In this document: positions 18,060-26,753 of the stretch, in pieces
Layout: each line of letters opens with the position of its first letter
How positions within the stretch are numbered: the stretch's first letter is position 1
NCBI GenBank assembly: GCA_003116855.1
Contig: BEWT01000016.1
Location: forward strand, 176,183 to 240,182
DNA: 64,000 nt
Source of the DNA: Desulfurococcaceae archaeon AG1
Lineage (GTDB): Archaea; Thermoproteota; Thermoprotei_A; Sulfolobales; AG1
Direction: 5' to 3'
Notes under the pieces: generated by a model
Database searches by the model: none
What the model saw: the letters and a program-made list of their open reading frames with translations, nothing else
Told to the model about the DNA's origin: nothing
Made by a program: the position numbers and the translations under genes

Positions 18060-18180
18060 ATGTTTCTGCTCCTCTACCTGCTATCTATAACGGTTCTAAC
18101 TCTTATTAAAATAATCTCTTCCTAGCCACCCAGTTTTTCGCTTGGGTGATAAGCAGGGGCAAACGGATTATTAGGTTAAG

Positions 18181-18224
18181 ATTGCTCTGAACTTAGAAGT
18201 CAGCGAAACTAAGAGCAGAACAAT
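18181..18224. repeat. Imperfect 16-bp inverted repeat
   Basis: TTGCTCTGAACTTAG at 18182-18196 faces CTAAGAGCAGAACAA at 18209-18223, pairing at 12 of 15 positions with a 12-base loop. It lies between two co-oriented minus-strand genes, just after the 3' end of the nucleotidyltransferase gene. It could be a transcript-end structure, a small structured RNA or an operator. A second small hairpin (CACCCAG/CTTGGGTG) is at 18128-18148. Confidence 0.35.
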
Positions 18225-18267
18225 TGATGGCTAGATATGGAGCCCGAGCTGCTGGTTAGTGATCTCC

Positions 18268-19128
18268 TCAGTCCCAGAAAGAACAGAACCCCTGATCTAG
18301 GTTAATGTATTTTTCACCATTGAGACCCTCCTCGATGATCCCTGTGCAGGCTAACCTAGAACCTTCCTCGATCGAAGCGTACCTACTCCTATGGGAGTAT
18401 GCTATTAGTCTTTCTCCTTCGTATATGTCTCCGCTATACGCTCTTGCTATTCTAACTATATATATGTATGGGAACAGCGATCCCTCGGAGGAGTCTTCAA
18501 TCTCCAATATAGCTGCATATCTTCTTGAGGAGAGTTTTTCCGAACATATCCCAAGGATCTCTTTACGATCACACCTAACGATCTTAATAGTGACTCTATA
18601 ATCCTTATAATAAAGGCTTGACATGCCTCTCATAATCTGGAGAACTCTGGTTCTCAGACCCATCCCTTCAAGATCCTCTTGAGCCTCAGCAATAGCCTCT
18701 CGGAGTGTGGGTTTTCTAAAAACCCCCTCGCTAATAAGGCTTTCCAGGCGTTTCAAATGCTCGGGCCTGGCTGAATAGCTAATCACATCTATATCGGATC
18801 TCTCATCAACGGCGCAGTAAAGGAGACTCCCCGTGATCATCCATTCTCCCCCGACGTGTTTCTCAAGGATCTCTATGATCTCGCGGGCAGCCGTGCTTAG
18901 AGCGGTATTATCATAACATCTGGGCATCCTATACGGTGGGATCACTGTCTTAATATCGCTCACCAGCACCATAGGGATCTCCCTAGCTGTAAAGAGAGGT
19001 TTTGAAAGGTAATGCCTATAACTATTTCTAACCACGTTGTATGCAGATCTATAGTCTTTATACTTACGACCGCCAACAAGTCTTGGCATTGCCACTACTC
19101 TGGATTCTTCATGGCAGCATCCCTTCAC
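18268..19128 (-). CDS. Nucleotidyltransferase-fold protein (COG2413-like)
   Basis: At least 286 residues from the GTG at 19128. The middle holds a minimal nucleotidyltransferase motif: TGSLLYCAVDERSDIDVISY near residues 98-118 (GS, then D-x-D), as in Pol-beta-type transferases. A paralogue with the same layout lies at 52949-54004. In that paralogue the segment IIDKGLNVHIVFGSMHPPGR precedes the region matching KGCCHEESR here, and an equivalent segment (LFDKSIWVVKG) is encoded in frame upstream of the GTG. The true N-terminus therefore probably lies further upstream: the frame is open back to 19242, with a CTG at 19227 six bases after GGTGG. Substrate unknown. Confidence 0.7.
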   Translation of the reverse strand: MKGCCHEESRVVAMPRLVGGRKYKDYRSAYNVVRNSYRHYLSKPLFTAREIPMVLVSDIKTVIPPYRMPRCYDNTALSTAAREIIEILEKHVGGEWMITGSLLYCAVDERSDIDVISYSARPEHLKRLESLISEGVFRKPTLREAIAEAQEDLEGMGLRTRVLQIMRGMSSLYYKDYRVTIKIVRCDRKEILGICSEKLSSRRYAAILEIEDSSEGSLFPYIYIVRIARAYSGDIYEGERLIAYSHRSRYASIEEGSRLACTGIIEEGLNGEKYINLDQGFCSFWD

Positions 19129-19207
19129 AACCCATATACTTTTGTCGAAGAGCTCTAGATAGTAACCCTCACAAACCCCTTGCCCCTGAATGTTTGTTAA
19201 CGTTCTT

Positions 19208-19384
19208 CTATGCTCTCTTATGCTCAGGGATCTCCACCCCGCCTATGGGGATCTCTATTCCTGCTGGATCATGTATTATTATTAAATCTAGCCGAATGAG
19301 ATCCGTACCTATGATCAGAAGATCATTCTCTAGATAGCTCAGATCATTGATCCCATTACTATTAAGAATCAATATGGAGACCAT
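19208..19384 (-). CDS. Small ORF (58 aa) overlapping the upstream part of the nucleotidyltransferase frame
   Basis: ATG at 19384 to TAG at 19208 encodes a 58-residue peptide with an N-terminal strand MVSILILNSNG, a hydrophobic DLLIIGTDLIRLDLIIIHDP stretch and GIEIPIGGVEIPEHKRA. A TATA box AAATATTTATAGG (minus strand, about 19412-19426) lies about 36 bases upstream. Its last 35 bases overlap the open frame of the nucleotidyltransferase gene in the +1 frame. It may be a separate small protein, or the real N-terminal part of the nucleotidyltransferase joined by a frameshift. I do not recognise the family. Confidence 0.5.
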   Translation of the reverse strand: MVSILILNSNGINDLSYLENDLLIIGTDLIRLDLIIIHDPAGIEIPIGGVEIPEHKRA

Positions 19385-19545
19385 CCGTCACTAAAACTAA
19401 ATCAGCAGAATCCTATAAATATTTATCCTAGAATATAGTGAGAGGAGGCTATGGTATTTAACTAAATTAAAAGATCCGTGATTCTAGCTAATGTTTTCTA
19501 TTAGAGTATTGCTGGTTATAAAACATAGATCTCAAGGTTATATCG

Positions 19546-21057
19546 CTAAGGCGGGTAGATCTTTGCAAGGACTGCAAGATCATATGCTGGAGAAGCTATA
19601 ACAGCCTCACCAACACCTAGTGCTGGTAGCATACCCTCTATATCGTTGGGAATTACTATCGAGTCTTTTATTACTTTCCTATCTATATCGGATTTTATAG
19701 CATGGATTATCTTGGTATTAGTATTCTTGAGAGAGTTCTCGCCAAGACTGCTTGGTGACTGTGATACTATCACCAACCCTAGGTTCCACTTTCTAGTCTC
19801 TGCCAGCATATCTCCTATAACAGATCCACCCTCGGTTCTTCTGAACACGTGGTGTGCCTCATCAACTATCACAAGCTTCTTGGTAGCCATGAACTCCTTA
19901 TTATTTTTAGACAGGAGCTCTGTTACTTTCAATATGACTAGCGATGATAGTGATTTAAGTGATTCTCGCTCCATCTCAGAAAGATCTATTATCGACAAGC
20001 CTGGCGAGAGTATATGGCTCAACACATCGTTATTAATAGGTGATCTTGCCTCCTCATCTGCTAACAACTGGATCTTCCTCATAAGGGAGAATCTAGTCTC
20101 GGAAACCCATCGAGCATCACCCTTATAGTCCTCCAATAGACTGGCTATTTTTGTGAAAATATTGGTTCCACTAATATTTCCAAGAGATCTCAGGACTGTT
20201 GATAGAAGATAGCTCTGAGCAGGGGTAAGGTCAAGGACGCTCTCCAATATCTCAAGAATATATGTGGGTTTGGATATAAACTCGCTGAGCATTGTTGAGA
20301 CTATGGGCATGTTTATCCTAATATATCTATGCTCAGCTGATCTACCAACAAGATCCCTATACTCCCCATGCCAGTCAAGTATGATCACCTTCACACCCTT
20401 AGCCCTAGATCTTACAGCTATAGCTGCTGCAGTGGTGGATTTTCCAGAGCCTGTGGAGCCGAATATCGCTATGTGTCTTGTAAGCGTATCTAGGGGTAAA
20501 TAGATCTTCTGCTTTATCTTGGATCTTATGGTCTCGCCTATCAAGACCCCCTCACTGGTTTGGGGTATCATGGGGACTGGTAGCTCATCTACATATGGCG
20601 ATGCCTCTTCAGCGAAAAAGGCATTCATATCCAGGAAGCTACCACCATACTTTCTATGGATTACAAGGCTCTCGAGAATCTCTTTCTCAGAGAGCTCTCT
20701 GATCTTTACAGACCTGTCCGAGAGAGCCTCGATCGTTGATGATGCGAGCCTGCACATCTGACCAACATCTACCTTCTTATCAACACAGATCACCACAGTT
20801 CCTCCTAGGTATTTTGTTATCCTTGTCACGACATAGATCTGTGACGATCTAGGCATCCTCTCCCTCAATATATATATCATATTCTCGATAGCAGCCCTCA
20901 CAGAATCTCTAGCAGAGCCCCTATCCCTCTTACCAGTAACCTTTACGAGTACCTCAAACCCAGATGCATAGAGAGATCTGCCGCCAATATCGATCTCGAA
21001 TACATTATCATATCTCGCTCTATCCTGTAACTTGTTCCTTTTCCTAAATAGTAGCAA
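19546..21057 (-). CDS. HerA/VirB4-like (DUF87) hexameric ATPase
   Basis: A 503-residue ATPase of the HerA/FtsK class. Walker A is GSTGSGKSTTAAAIA near residue 200, followed by VIILDWHGEYRDLVG, Walker B KLVIVDEAHHVFRR near residue 395, and an arginine-finger-like LAETRKWNLGLVIVSQSPSS. The N-terminal 170 residues form a separate region that includes FEVLVKVTGKRDRG. No membrane helix is apparent. HerA proteins translocate DNA, working with NurA in end resection, or as CedB in DNA import in Sulfolobales. No nurA is adjacent; the gene instead follows a TFB-like factor after 10 bases. Start is a TTG at 21057 behind GAGGGA. Confidence 0.8.
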   Translation of the reverse strand: MLLFRKRNKLQDRARYDNVFEIDIGGRSLYASGFEVLVKVTGKRDRGSARDSVRAAIENMIYILRERMPRSSQIYVVTRITKYLGGTVVICVDKKVDVGQMCRLASSTIEALSDRSVKIRELSEKEILESLVIHRKYGGSFLDMNAFFAEEASPYVDELPVPMIPQTSEGVLIGETIRSKIKQKIYLPLDTLTRHIAIFGSTGSGKSTTAAAIAVRSRAKGVKVIILDWHGEYRDLVGRSAEHRYIRINMPIVSTMLSEFISKPTYILEILESVLDLTPAQSYLLSTVLRSLGNISGTNIFTKIASLLEDYKGDARWVSETRFSLMRKIQLLADEEARSPINNDVLSHILSPGLSIIDLSEMERESLKSLSSLVILKVTELLSKNNKEFMATKKLVIVDEAHHVFRRTEGGSVIGDMLAETRKWNLGLVIVSQSPSSLGENSLKNTNTKIIHAIKSDIDRKVIKDSIVIPNDIEGMLPALGVGEAVIASPAYDLAVLAKIYPP

Positions 21058-21067
21058 AAAAGATCCC

Positions 21068-21745
21068 TCACGAGCCCAGATGCTTCTTTATAAACATATC
21101 AGCCTCTGCGATCTCCCGCGATAGATCCTCTATATAGCTGATTTTGCTAAGAAGATCTTTTGATGTCTCTAAAGATCTCTTTATCCTCCTTAGATGAACC
21201 ATACTAAGGTTAAAGAATCTAGAAACAGTACTCAGGGATACAGGATCCCTTATAGCCATCTTAGCAGCTATATATGCAGCAGCAGCCTTGCCTCTGGTTG
21301 TTCTCGAATATATGCTGGGATACTCCTTCATTATATCGATCACCTTCTTTAATACGGGGCTTCGTTCGAGGAACTCGGTCACCACCTTATTGTTGATATG
21401 ATCGAAGATTCTAGAGGGCTTACGCCCAGCCATGAGATCTTGTAAGGCTTCATTAGATACAAAAACCCCTTTCTTAAGCCTCTTCTTACTAACCAGGCCT
21501 CTGTATATTTTGTAAGCCTTGCCTATACTATCTAGCCTGATTACTTCTTCCTGGTGCCAATGTTTATTGTTATGGGAACGTCTATATATAGCGCTAAGTT
21601 CTTCTGGATAGCTTATCCTGCTATACAGCTCTGAATCACTATTATATATAATATCGTTAACAGAGCCGCAGTTAGTGCACACAGTATAACCCCTACTGAG
21701 ATCATATACAATGTCTGTGGAACCACAGTAGGAGCATCTATACAT
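21068..21745 (-). CDS. TFIIB-like transcription factor, shortened (TFB3-like)
   Basis: A 225-residue protein. The N-terminus is a zinc ribbon, CSYCGS...CTNCGS (Cys4, Cys7, Cys22, Cys25). The next 60 residues hold a basic linker (KKRLKKGVFVSNEALQDL), then a single cyclin-like helical domain with TRGKAAAAYIAAKMAIRDPV and TVSRFFNLSMVHLRRIKRSL. A standard TFB has about 300 residues and two cyclin repeats, so this is a truncated paralogue resembling Sulfolobus TFB3, which co-activates DNA-damage genes. It heads a two-gene operon with the HerA-like ATPase. Whether it binds promoter DNA or acts by protein contacts cannot be seen. Confidence 0.75.
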   Translation of the reverse strand: MYRCSYCGSTDIVYDLSRGYTVCTNCGSVNDIIYNSDSELYSRISYPEELSAIYRRSHNNKHWHQEEVIRLDSIGKAYKIYRGLVSKKRLKKGVFVSNEALQDLMAGRKPSRIFDHINNKVVTEFLERSPVLKKVIDIMKEYPSIYSRTTRGKAAAAYIAAKMAIRDPVSLSTVSRFFNLSMVHLRRIKRSLETSKDLLSKISYIEDLSREIAEADMFIKKHLGS

Positions 21746-21853
21746 AGCCTCCCTAGCTATTCCTGGTCGGTCTTACCATTAATGGGTTTCCTAAAGATCT
21801 TTACCTCCTCGCTCACTGTGAGGGTGGGGTGAAACTAATTGATTGTCAAACAG

Positions 21854-23416
21854 CTATTTCAAATACAGATCTAGGAGGTTCGGGTTGAGTTCAACGGCGC
21901 ATTGGAACTCATCTGGGACTACGTAGATGAATGGAATCACATCCTTTATAGAGCTAAGTCCTGAGAGAACCATCGATAACCTGTATAACCCTATCCCAAC
22001 ACCTCCTGTAGGTGGTAAGCCGTATTCCAGGCTCCTTACATAGTCTCTATCCATTGGATGGGACTCTACATCAACTCTCCCTGCTTTCTTCCTCAACTCC
22101 TCCTCTTCTTTGAAGAAGTGGTATTGAAGAACAGGGTTGTTCAGCTCTGAGTAGCCGTTACCTATCTCAAGTCCTCTTATATATAGCTCGAATCTCTCGC
22201 TATACTTAGGGTCGTTTCTATAGGGTCTAGCAAGGGGTGATATGTCCCTTGGAAAGAGAGTTATAAAGGTTGGGTCGTTTATCTTGGGCTGTGCTGTTTT
22301 CTCAAAGATCTTCTCGAGGATCTTTCCCCTTCTAGGATCTGTAGCTTCGATCCCCAGGTTTCTCGCTATTTCCATGATCTCAGTCTCATCCTTATTAGCT
22401 ATATTCACACCGCCATACCTTTCTATAGCCTCCTCTAGAGTGATCCTCCTCCAAGGTCTTCTAAAATCTATAGTATAGCTATCATTATCACTCTTAACCT
22501 CAACCTTATAGTCACCATAGACACTTTTAACAGACTCTGAAACAAGCTCCTCAACAAGAGACATTATATCGTTCCAATCGGCAAAAGCCTGGTATATCTC
22601 TAGCTGTACAAACTCGGGGTAGTGTGTAGCATCTATATCCTCGTTCCTAAAGCAGACGGCTATCTCGTAAACCCTGTAGAGTCCGGCGACTACAAGCCTC
22701 TTTAGATATGTCTCTGGAGCTATGCTTAAATAGGCATCCCTCTTGAGAGCCTCAATCCTTGTTATAAAGGGTTTCGCAAGAGCCCCCCCATAGATCGGTT
22801 GGAGCTTGGGTGTGTGGACCTCTACAAACCCCTTGTCATGAAGGATCCTCCTCATGTTATACTCAAGCTTGTAGAGATTCACTATAGCGTTCCTAACCCT
22901 CGAGTTTAGCAGTATATCTAGATACCTTTCCCTATACCTTTGCTCGGGATCCTTGATCCCGAACTCGTGGAAGGGTATGGGTCTCCATGAAAGGGAGAGG
23001 ATCTCGATCCTCTCAGCAAGAACCGATACCTCACCGGCTTTGGTTTTGATCACACGCCCACTAACGCCTATGATATCCCCTTTATCTATGATCTCGAGGA
23101 GCGGACGATCATCCTCTCTAAGGGAGTCGGTTTTAACAACGATCTGTATTTTACCTGTGTTATCATAAAGATCCATGAATGTTATTTTTCCATGCCTCCT
23201 AATATGCCATACTCTGCCAGCTACTGAAACGCTATCACTAGTCTCATCCCCTGGCTTCAGATATGCATATTTAGAGACTATTTCTGATGCTGGGGATGAT
23301 ACATCGAATCTATATGCTACTAGATAAGGATCTCTGCCCATCTCCCGCAGTTTCTTGATCCTCTCTTCGATCTCCTTTGCCCACAAAGAGATACATCCTA
23401 TTATATCCTTAGCCAC
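21854..23416 (-). CDS. lysS: Lysyl-tRNA synthetase, class II
   Basis: A 520-residue class II enzyme attaching lysine to tRNA-Lys. The N-terminal OB-fold anticodon domain covers about residues 60-150 (VSVAGRVWHIRRHGKITFMD). The catalytic domain shows motif 1 around YNMRRILHDKGFVEVHTPKL, motif 2 CFRNEDIDATHYPEFVQLEI and motif 3 PPTGGVGIGLYRLSMVL. The class II form is the usual one in many Crenarchaeota, whereas most Euryarchaeota use class I. The start is a GTG at 23416 next to a TTATTTGATA tract; alternatives are not close. Confidence 0.96.
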   Translation of the reverse strand: MAKDIIGCISLWAKEIEERIKKLREMGRDPYLVAYRFDVSSPASEIVSKYAYLKPGDETSDSVSVAGRVWHIRRHGKITFMDLYDNTGKIQIVVKTDSLREDDRPLLEIIDKGDIIGVSGRVIKTKAGEVSVLAERIEILSLSWRPIPFHEFGIKDPEQRYRERYLDILLNSRVRNAIVNLYKLEYNMRRILHDKGFVEVHTPKLQPIYGGALAKPFITRIEALKRDAYLSIAPETYLKRLVVAGLYRVYEIAVCFRNEDIDATHYPEFVQLEIYQAFADWNDIMSLVEELVSESVKSVYGDYKVEVKSDNDSYTIDFRRPWRRITLEEAIERYGGVNIANKDETEIMEIARNLGIEATDPRRGKILEKIFEKTAQPKINDPTFITLFPRDISPLARPYRNDPKYSERFELYIRGLEIGNGYSELNNPVLQYHFFKEEEELRKKAGRVDVESHPMDRDYVRSLEYGLPPTGGVGIGLYRLSMVLSGLSSIKDVIPFIYVVPDEFQCAVELNPNLLDLYLK

Positions 23417-23531
23417 GTATCAAATAAGCACTGAGCTCGGCGATCATAATGTGGAGGATTATAGGTAGGGTTATCGATCAAGCCGTGATCCCATATACAA
23501 TAAAGATCCTGTAAAAATATAGCTAGATTAG

Positions 23532-24074
23532 ATGAAAATACTGCGTGGGTATGGTGTGGTGAGAAGAATAGCTAGCCTCATAGCAAAGATATTCAAGCTA
23601 GTCCGAGCCAGAGGAACATATGCTGAGAACGGTGTGTATATATGGAAGGAAGGGCGTTATGTCAAACAGAATATAGATAGAGAAAAAGAGCTGTTTAGCA
23701 ATGCGGATTATTATCTGATCTATTTCCATAACAACCTATGTCCATCCTGCAGGAAGTTCTACCCATTATTCGAAAACGCTTTAAAGAGCGTTGGTAATGA
23801 GTTCACTAGAATTCTTCATATAAAAGTCGTGTGTGACTGGTTTACGACCAAATGCACAGATCCTGTAGCAAGGAAGCTCTTCATGCTTTTCAACGTTACA
23901 GCAACACCAAAGCTGCTTCTCGTAAAAATAGGTCTCGATGGGTCTATACATGTGGTTAGAGATATAATAGATGATCTAGGCACATCTATATTCAGCCACG
24001 AGCATATCTCAAGAGCCCTTATAAACCTTACCGGGAAGAATGTTAGTGGTATTGGCGGTGAAGAGCCTAGATAA
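23532..24074 (+). CDS. Cytoplasmic thioredoxin-like protein (CPSC)
   Basis: A 180-residue thioredoxin-fold protein. The active site is CPSC in YFHNNLCPSCRKFYPLF near residue 75, and a second pair of cysteines follows in VVCDWFTTKC near residue 103; the cis-proline region is VTATPKLLLVKI. A paralogue at 33142-33711 has the same arrangement with CPHC and an N-terminal membrane anchor. This copy has a basic, weakly hydrophobic N-terminus without a clear membrane helix, so it probably acts in the cytoplasm. It could be a disulfide or metal-thiol protein. Its 3' end overlaps the start of the endonuclease IV-like gene. Confidence 0.72.
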   Translation: MKILRGYGVVRRIASLIAKIFKLVRARGTYAENGVYIWKEGRYVKQNIDREKELFSNADYYLIYFHNNLCPSCRKFYPLFENALKSVGNEFTRILHIKVVCDWFTTKCTDPVARKLFMLFNVTATPKLLLVKIGLDGSIHVVRDIIDDLGTSIFSHEHISRALINLTGKNVSGIGGEEPR

Positions 24075-24897
24075 ACTTGTATTCGGAACAGCCGGAATAC
24101 CGCTCTCAACCCCTAAAAAGACTTCACTCGATGGTATAAGGAGGGTCAAAGAGCTTGGTCTAGGCGCGATGGAGCTGGAGTTCGTTAGAGGTGTGAAGAT
24201 GAGCAGATCCACGGCTCAAGAAGTGAGGATCTTGGCAAGCAGTCTCGGGGTGATCCTCACGGCCCATGCTCCTTATTATATTAACCTAAACTCACAGGAT
24301 CAGGATAAGCTGAGGGCAAGCATCCAGAGGATCCTTGAGACGGCGAGAGTGGGGAGCGAGAGCGGAGCTTTCTCCATAGTATTCCATCCAGCTTATTACG
24401 GAAACAGCACTCCCCAGGAGGTTTATAAAAGGGTTAGAGACGCGTTGAGATATATAGTAAAGGTATTGAAGGATGAGGGGATCGAGATATGGATCAGACC
24501 AGAAACCATGGGAGGGCTTGCGGAGTTCGGAGATCTTGACGAGGTTATATCGTTAGCTGAGGATGTGGAGATGGTGTTGCCAGCCATTGACTTTGCACAT
24601 ATACATGCCAGATCGCTTGGGAAGTATAACACATATAGCGAGATATCGAGCGTTCTTGCAAAGCTAGAAGAAAGGCTTGGGAGAATAGCTCTAGATAGTA
24701 TGCATATACACATATCAGGCATAGAGTACGGAAGTAGGGGCGAGATAAAACATCTAAACCTAGAGGAGTCAGATCTCAATTATAAGGATATATTGAGGGC
24801 GTTGAAGGATTTCAAAGCAAAAGGGGTCGTGATCTCAGAATCGCCCAATATAGAGGGAGACGCTATCCTGATGAAAAACACATATGAGTCTCTATAA
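24040..24897 (+). CDS. Endonuclease IV-like TIM-barrel protein (AP endonuclease 2 family)
   Basis: A 285-residue xylose-isomerase-like TIM barrel with conserved metal ligands: LTAHAPYYINL (His) near residue 76, FSIVFHPAYYG (His) near 113, IRPETMGGL (Glu) near 152, VLPAIDFAHIHA (Asp, His) near 187, and HIHISGIEYG near 230. These match endonuclease IV, which cuts abasic sites using a three-zinc centre. Archaeal homologues of this length with RPETMG in place of ENTAGQG are grouped with Nfo. The start is an ATG at 24040 or an in-frame GTG at 24058, both overlapping the thioredoxin-like gene, so the two may be translated together. Confidence 0.75.
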   Translation: MLVVLAVKSLDKLVFGTAGIPLSTPKKTSLDGIRRVKELGLGAMELEFVRGVKMSRSTAQEVRILASSLGVILTAHAPYYINLNSQDQDKLRASIQRILETARVGSESGAFSIVFHPAYYGNSTPQEVYKRVRDALRYIVKVLKDEGIEIWIRPETMGGLAEFGDLDEVISLAEDVEMVLPAIDFAHIHARSLGKYNTYSEISSVLAKLEERLGRIALDSMHIHISGIEYGSRGEIKHLNLEESDLNYKDILRALKDFKAKGVVISESPNIEGDAILMKNTYESL

Positions 24898-25069
24898 ATA
24901 AATATGCCAAGGAGATATGAGTGGATCATATTACATTGAAGAAGAGCTGTTTACGCTAAATAAGAGGTTAGCTATTTCCACATCGGTGAGCCTCTGCCTG
25001 TAAAGAAGAGAAGATCCTGTGGAGCGAGGGGTCGTGCTAGATCTTTGAGCTAGATCTAAGGCAGTTTTA

Positions 25070-26224
25070 TCAGTTACCGGTTACAGCCTTCACCGCTTCT
25101 AAGGCAGCGTCGTTATCGTCTGTGAAATACCTTATACCGTTTTCTATCAGTATTTTTCTCCCCTCCTCCTCTCTTGTTCCTACAAGTCTTACAAAGATCT
25201 TCTTATCAGAGCCTGTTTCCTTGATAGCCTCAACAATCCCACTCGCTACTTCATCGCATTTAGTTATACCTCCATAGATGTTTATAAATATGCTTTTAAT
25301 ATCAGGCCTCTTGAGGAGTATCTTTAAAGCTGCTTTAACCCTCTCCTTGTTAGCCCCGCCCCCTATATCGAGGAAGCTGGCTGGTCTGCCGCCATATAGC
25401 TTTACAAGATCCATTGAAGCCATGGTAAGCCCAGCCCCGTTACCCATGATCCCTATGTCTCCTTCGAGCTTTACATAGGTGAAGCCATATTTACGGGCTA
25501 TGATCTCATCTTCATCCATATCCCTCGGATCATGCTCTAGAGCTGAGACTAGATCTTGGTGCCTATATAGAGCATTATCGTCTATCGTTATCTTCGAGTC
25601 CAGCGCGACCAGATCCTGTGTCTCGGTTATGACTAGTGGGTTTATCTCAACAAGATCTGCATCATAGTCAAGCATGATCCTATAGAGGGAGTTTAATATC
25701 GAACCGAGTTTGGATGCAAGCTCTCCACCAAGCCCCATACCCTCTGACAAGGCTCGTGAGTGATAGCTCTTAAGCCCTACTAGGGGGTCGATATAGATCC
25801 TCACAATAGACTCTGGCTTCTTAACAGCTATCTCCTCTATATCAACACCCCCCTCGAGTGAGCCGAGCACAACATATTTCCTTAAGCTTCTATCAATAGT
25901 TATGGATAGATAGAGCTCTCTTACGATCTTAACCGCTTCTTCCACAAGGATCCTTCTTACTCTAACACCCCTTATCTCTCTTGAGAACATCTCCCTCGCT
26001 ATTCTAAGAGCATCTTCCCGACTATTGACGATCCTCACACCCCCAGCCTTTCCCCTACCCCCAACGAGTACTTGTGCCTTAAGCACGGCAGGGATTCCTA
26101 CAATGTCTATCGCTCTTACCACTTCATCAGGGTTTGAGATCAACACACCCTTCGGGACTTTTATGCCGTATCTTGAGAAGATCTCCTTACCCTCGAACTC
26201 GTAGAGCCTCAAGATATACCCCAT
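25070..26224 (-). CDS. sucC: Succinyl-CoA synthetase (succinate-CoA ligase), beta subunit
   Basis: A 384-residue ATP-grasp protein. The N-terminus LYEFEGKEIFSRYGIKVPKG, the GGRGKAGGVR ATP-binding loop near residue 52, VEINPLVITE near 198 and the C-terminal GNGAGLTMASMDLVKLYGG with FINIYGGITKCDEVA match SucC. The enzyme makes ATP from succinyl-CoA in the citric acid cycle. The alpha subunit (sucD) normally lies directly downstream, but the next genes here run the other way, so the two subunit genes are separated. A TATA-like CTTTAACC about 27 bases upstream of the ATG suggests its own leaderless promoter. Confidence 0.94.
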   Translation of the reverse strand: MGYILRLYEFEGKEIFSRYGIKVPKGVLISNPDEVVRAIDIVGIPAVLKAQVLVGGRGKAGGVRIVNSREDALRIAREMFSREIRGVRVRRILVEEAVKIVRELYLSITIDRSLRKYVVLGSLEGGVDIEEIAVKKPESIVRIYIDPLVGLKSYHSRALSEGMGLGGELASKLGSILNSLYRIMLDYDADLVEINPLVITETQDLVALDSKITIDDNALYRHQDLVSALEHDPRDMDEDEIIARKYGFTYVKLEGDIGIMGNGAGLTMASMDLVKLYGGRPASFLDIGGGANKERVKAALKILLKRPDIKSIFINIYGGITKCDEVASGIVEAIKETGSDKKIFVRLVGTREEEGRKILIENGIRYFTDDNDAALEAVKAVTGN

Positions 26225-26285
26225 ATGGTAGTTTGGAATAAGAGGTTAAAGCTTTCGAGGGATCTGATAGCGTTTTGTGGTAGTC

Positions 26286-26753
26286 TTAGCCTTGGCTACA
26301 CTTTATCTCCCTAACCCTTCTAACAAGCTTTACAGCAGCCTCAACAGCTCTTCTAGCATACTCCTCAGCTCTCTCTAAGGCTTGGAGCCTTGTAGCCCCG
26401 GGACCTATTACCCCTAGTGTTACTGGTATGCCGTACTCAACACCCAGATCCAGTATCTTTCTTGCTGCCTGGTGTGCTACAACCTCATCGTGCTCTGTTT
26501 CGCCCTCGATAACGGCTCCTAAAGTTACTATGGCGTCTACGCCTCCTTTCTCCAAGATCTTCTTAACAAGTATTGGTATATCGTAGGTTCCAGGGGCTCG
26601 TGCTATGATCTTTACGCTGGCTCCTAGGAATCTTGCGTGATCCTCAGCTTTTTCAAGCATGATCTTAGTTATGTCATAGTTAAATTCAGAAACAACGATC
26701 GCTATCTCTATCTTTTGCTCCTTGCAATCCTCACTCCCTGATTGGCCCAACAT
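26286..26753 (-). CDS. ribH: 6,7-dimethyl-8-ribityllumazine synthase
   Basis: A 155-residue lumazine synthase making the penultimate intermediate of riboflavin synthesis. It carries [15 protein letters not shown], the PGTYDIP loop near residue 58, and the catalytic histidine in [20 protein letters not shown] near residue 90. Its start overlaps the end of ribC by 23 bases. It forms the third enzyme gene of a ribB-ribC-ribH operon. Confidence 0.96.
   Translation of the reverse strand: MLGQSGSEDCKEQKIEIAIVVSEFNYDITKIMLEKAEDHARFLGASVKIIARAPGTYDIPILVKKILEKGGVDAIVTLGAVIEGETEHDEVVAHQAARKILDLGVEYGIPVTLGVIGPGATRLQALERAEEYARRAVEAAVKLVRRVREIKCSQG

Noticed and set aside
18146-18195. Possible C/D box RNA (GTGATAA ... 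CTCTGAAC)
   Set aside because: The box C match is poor (GTGATAA), no D'/C' pair lies between, and the spacing is wrong, unlike the good set at 32761-32809.
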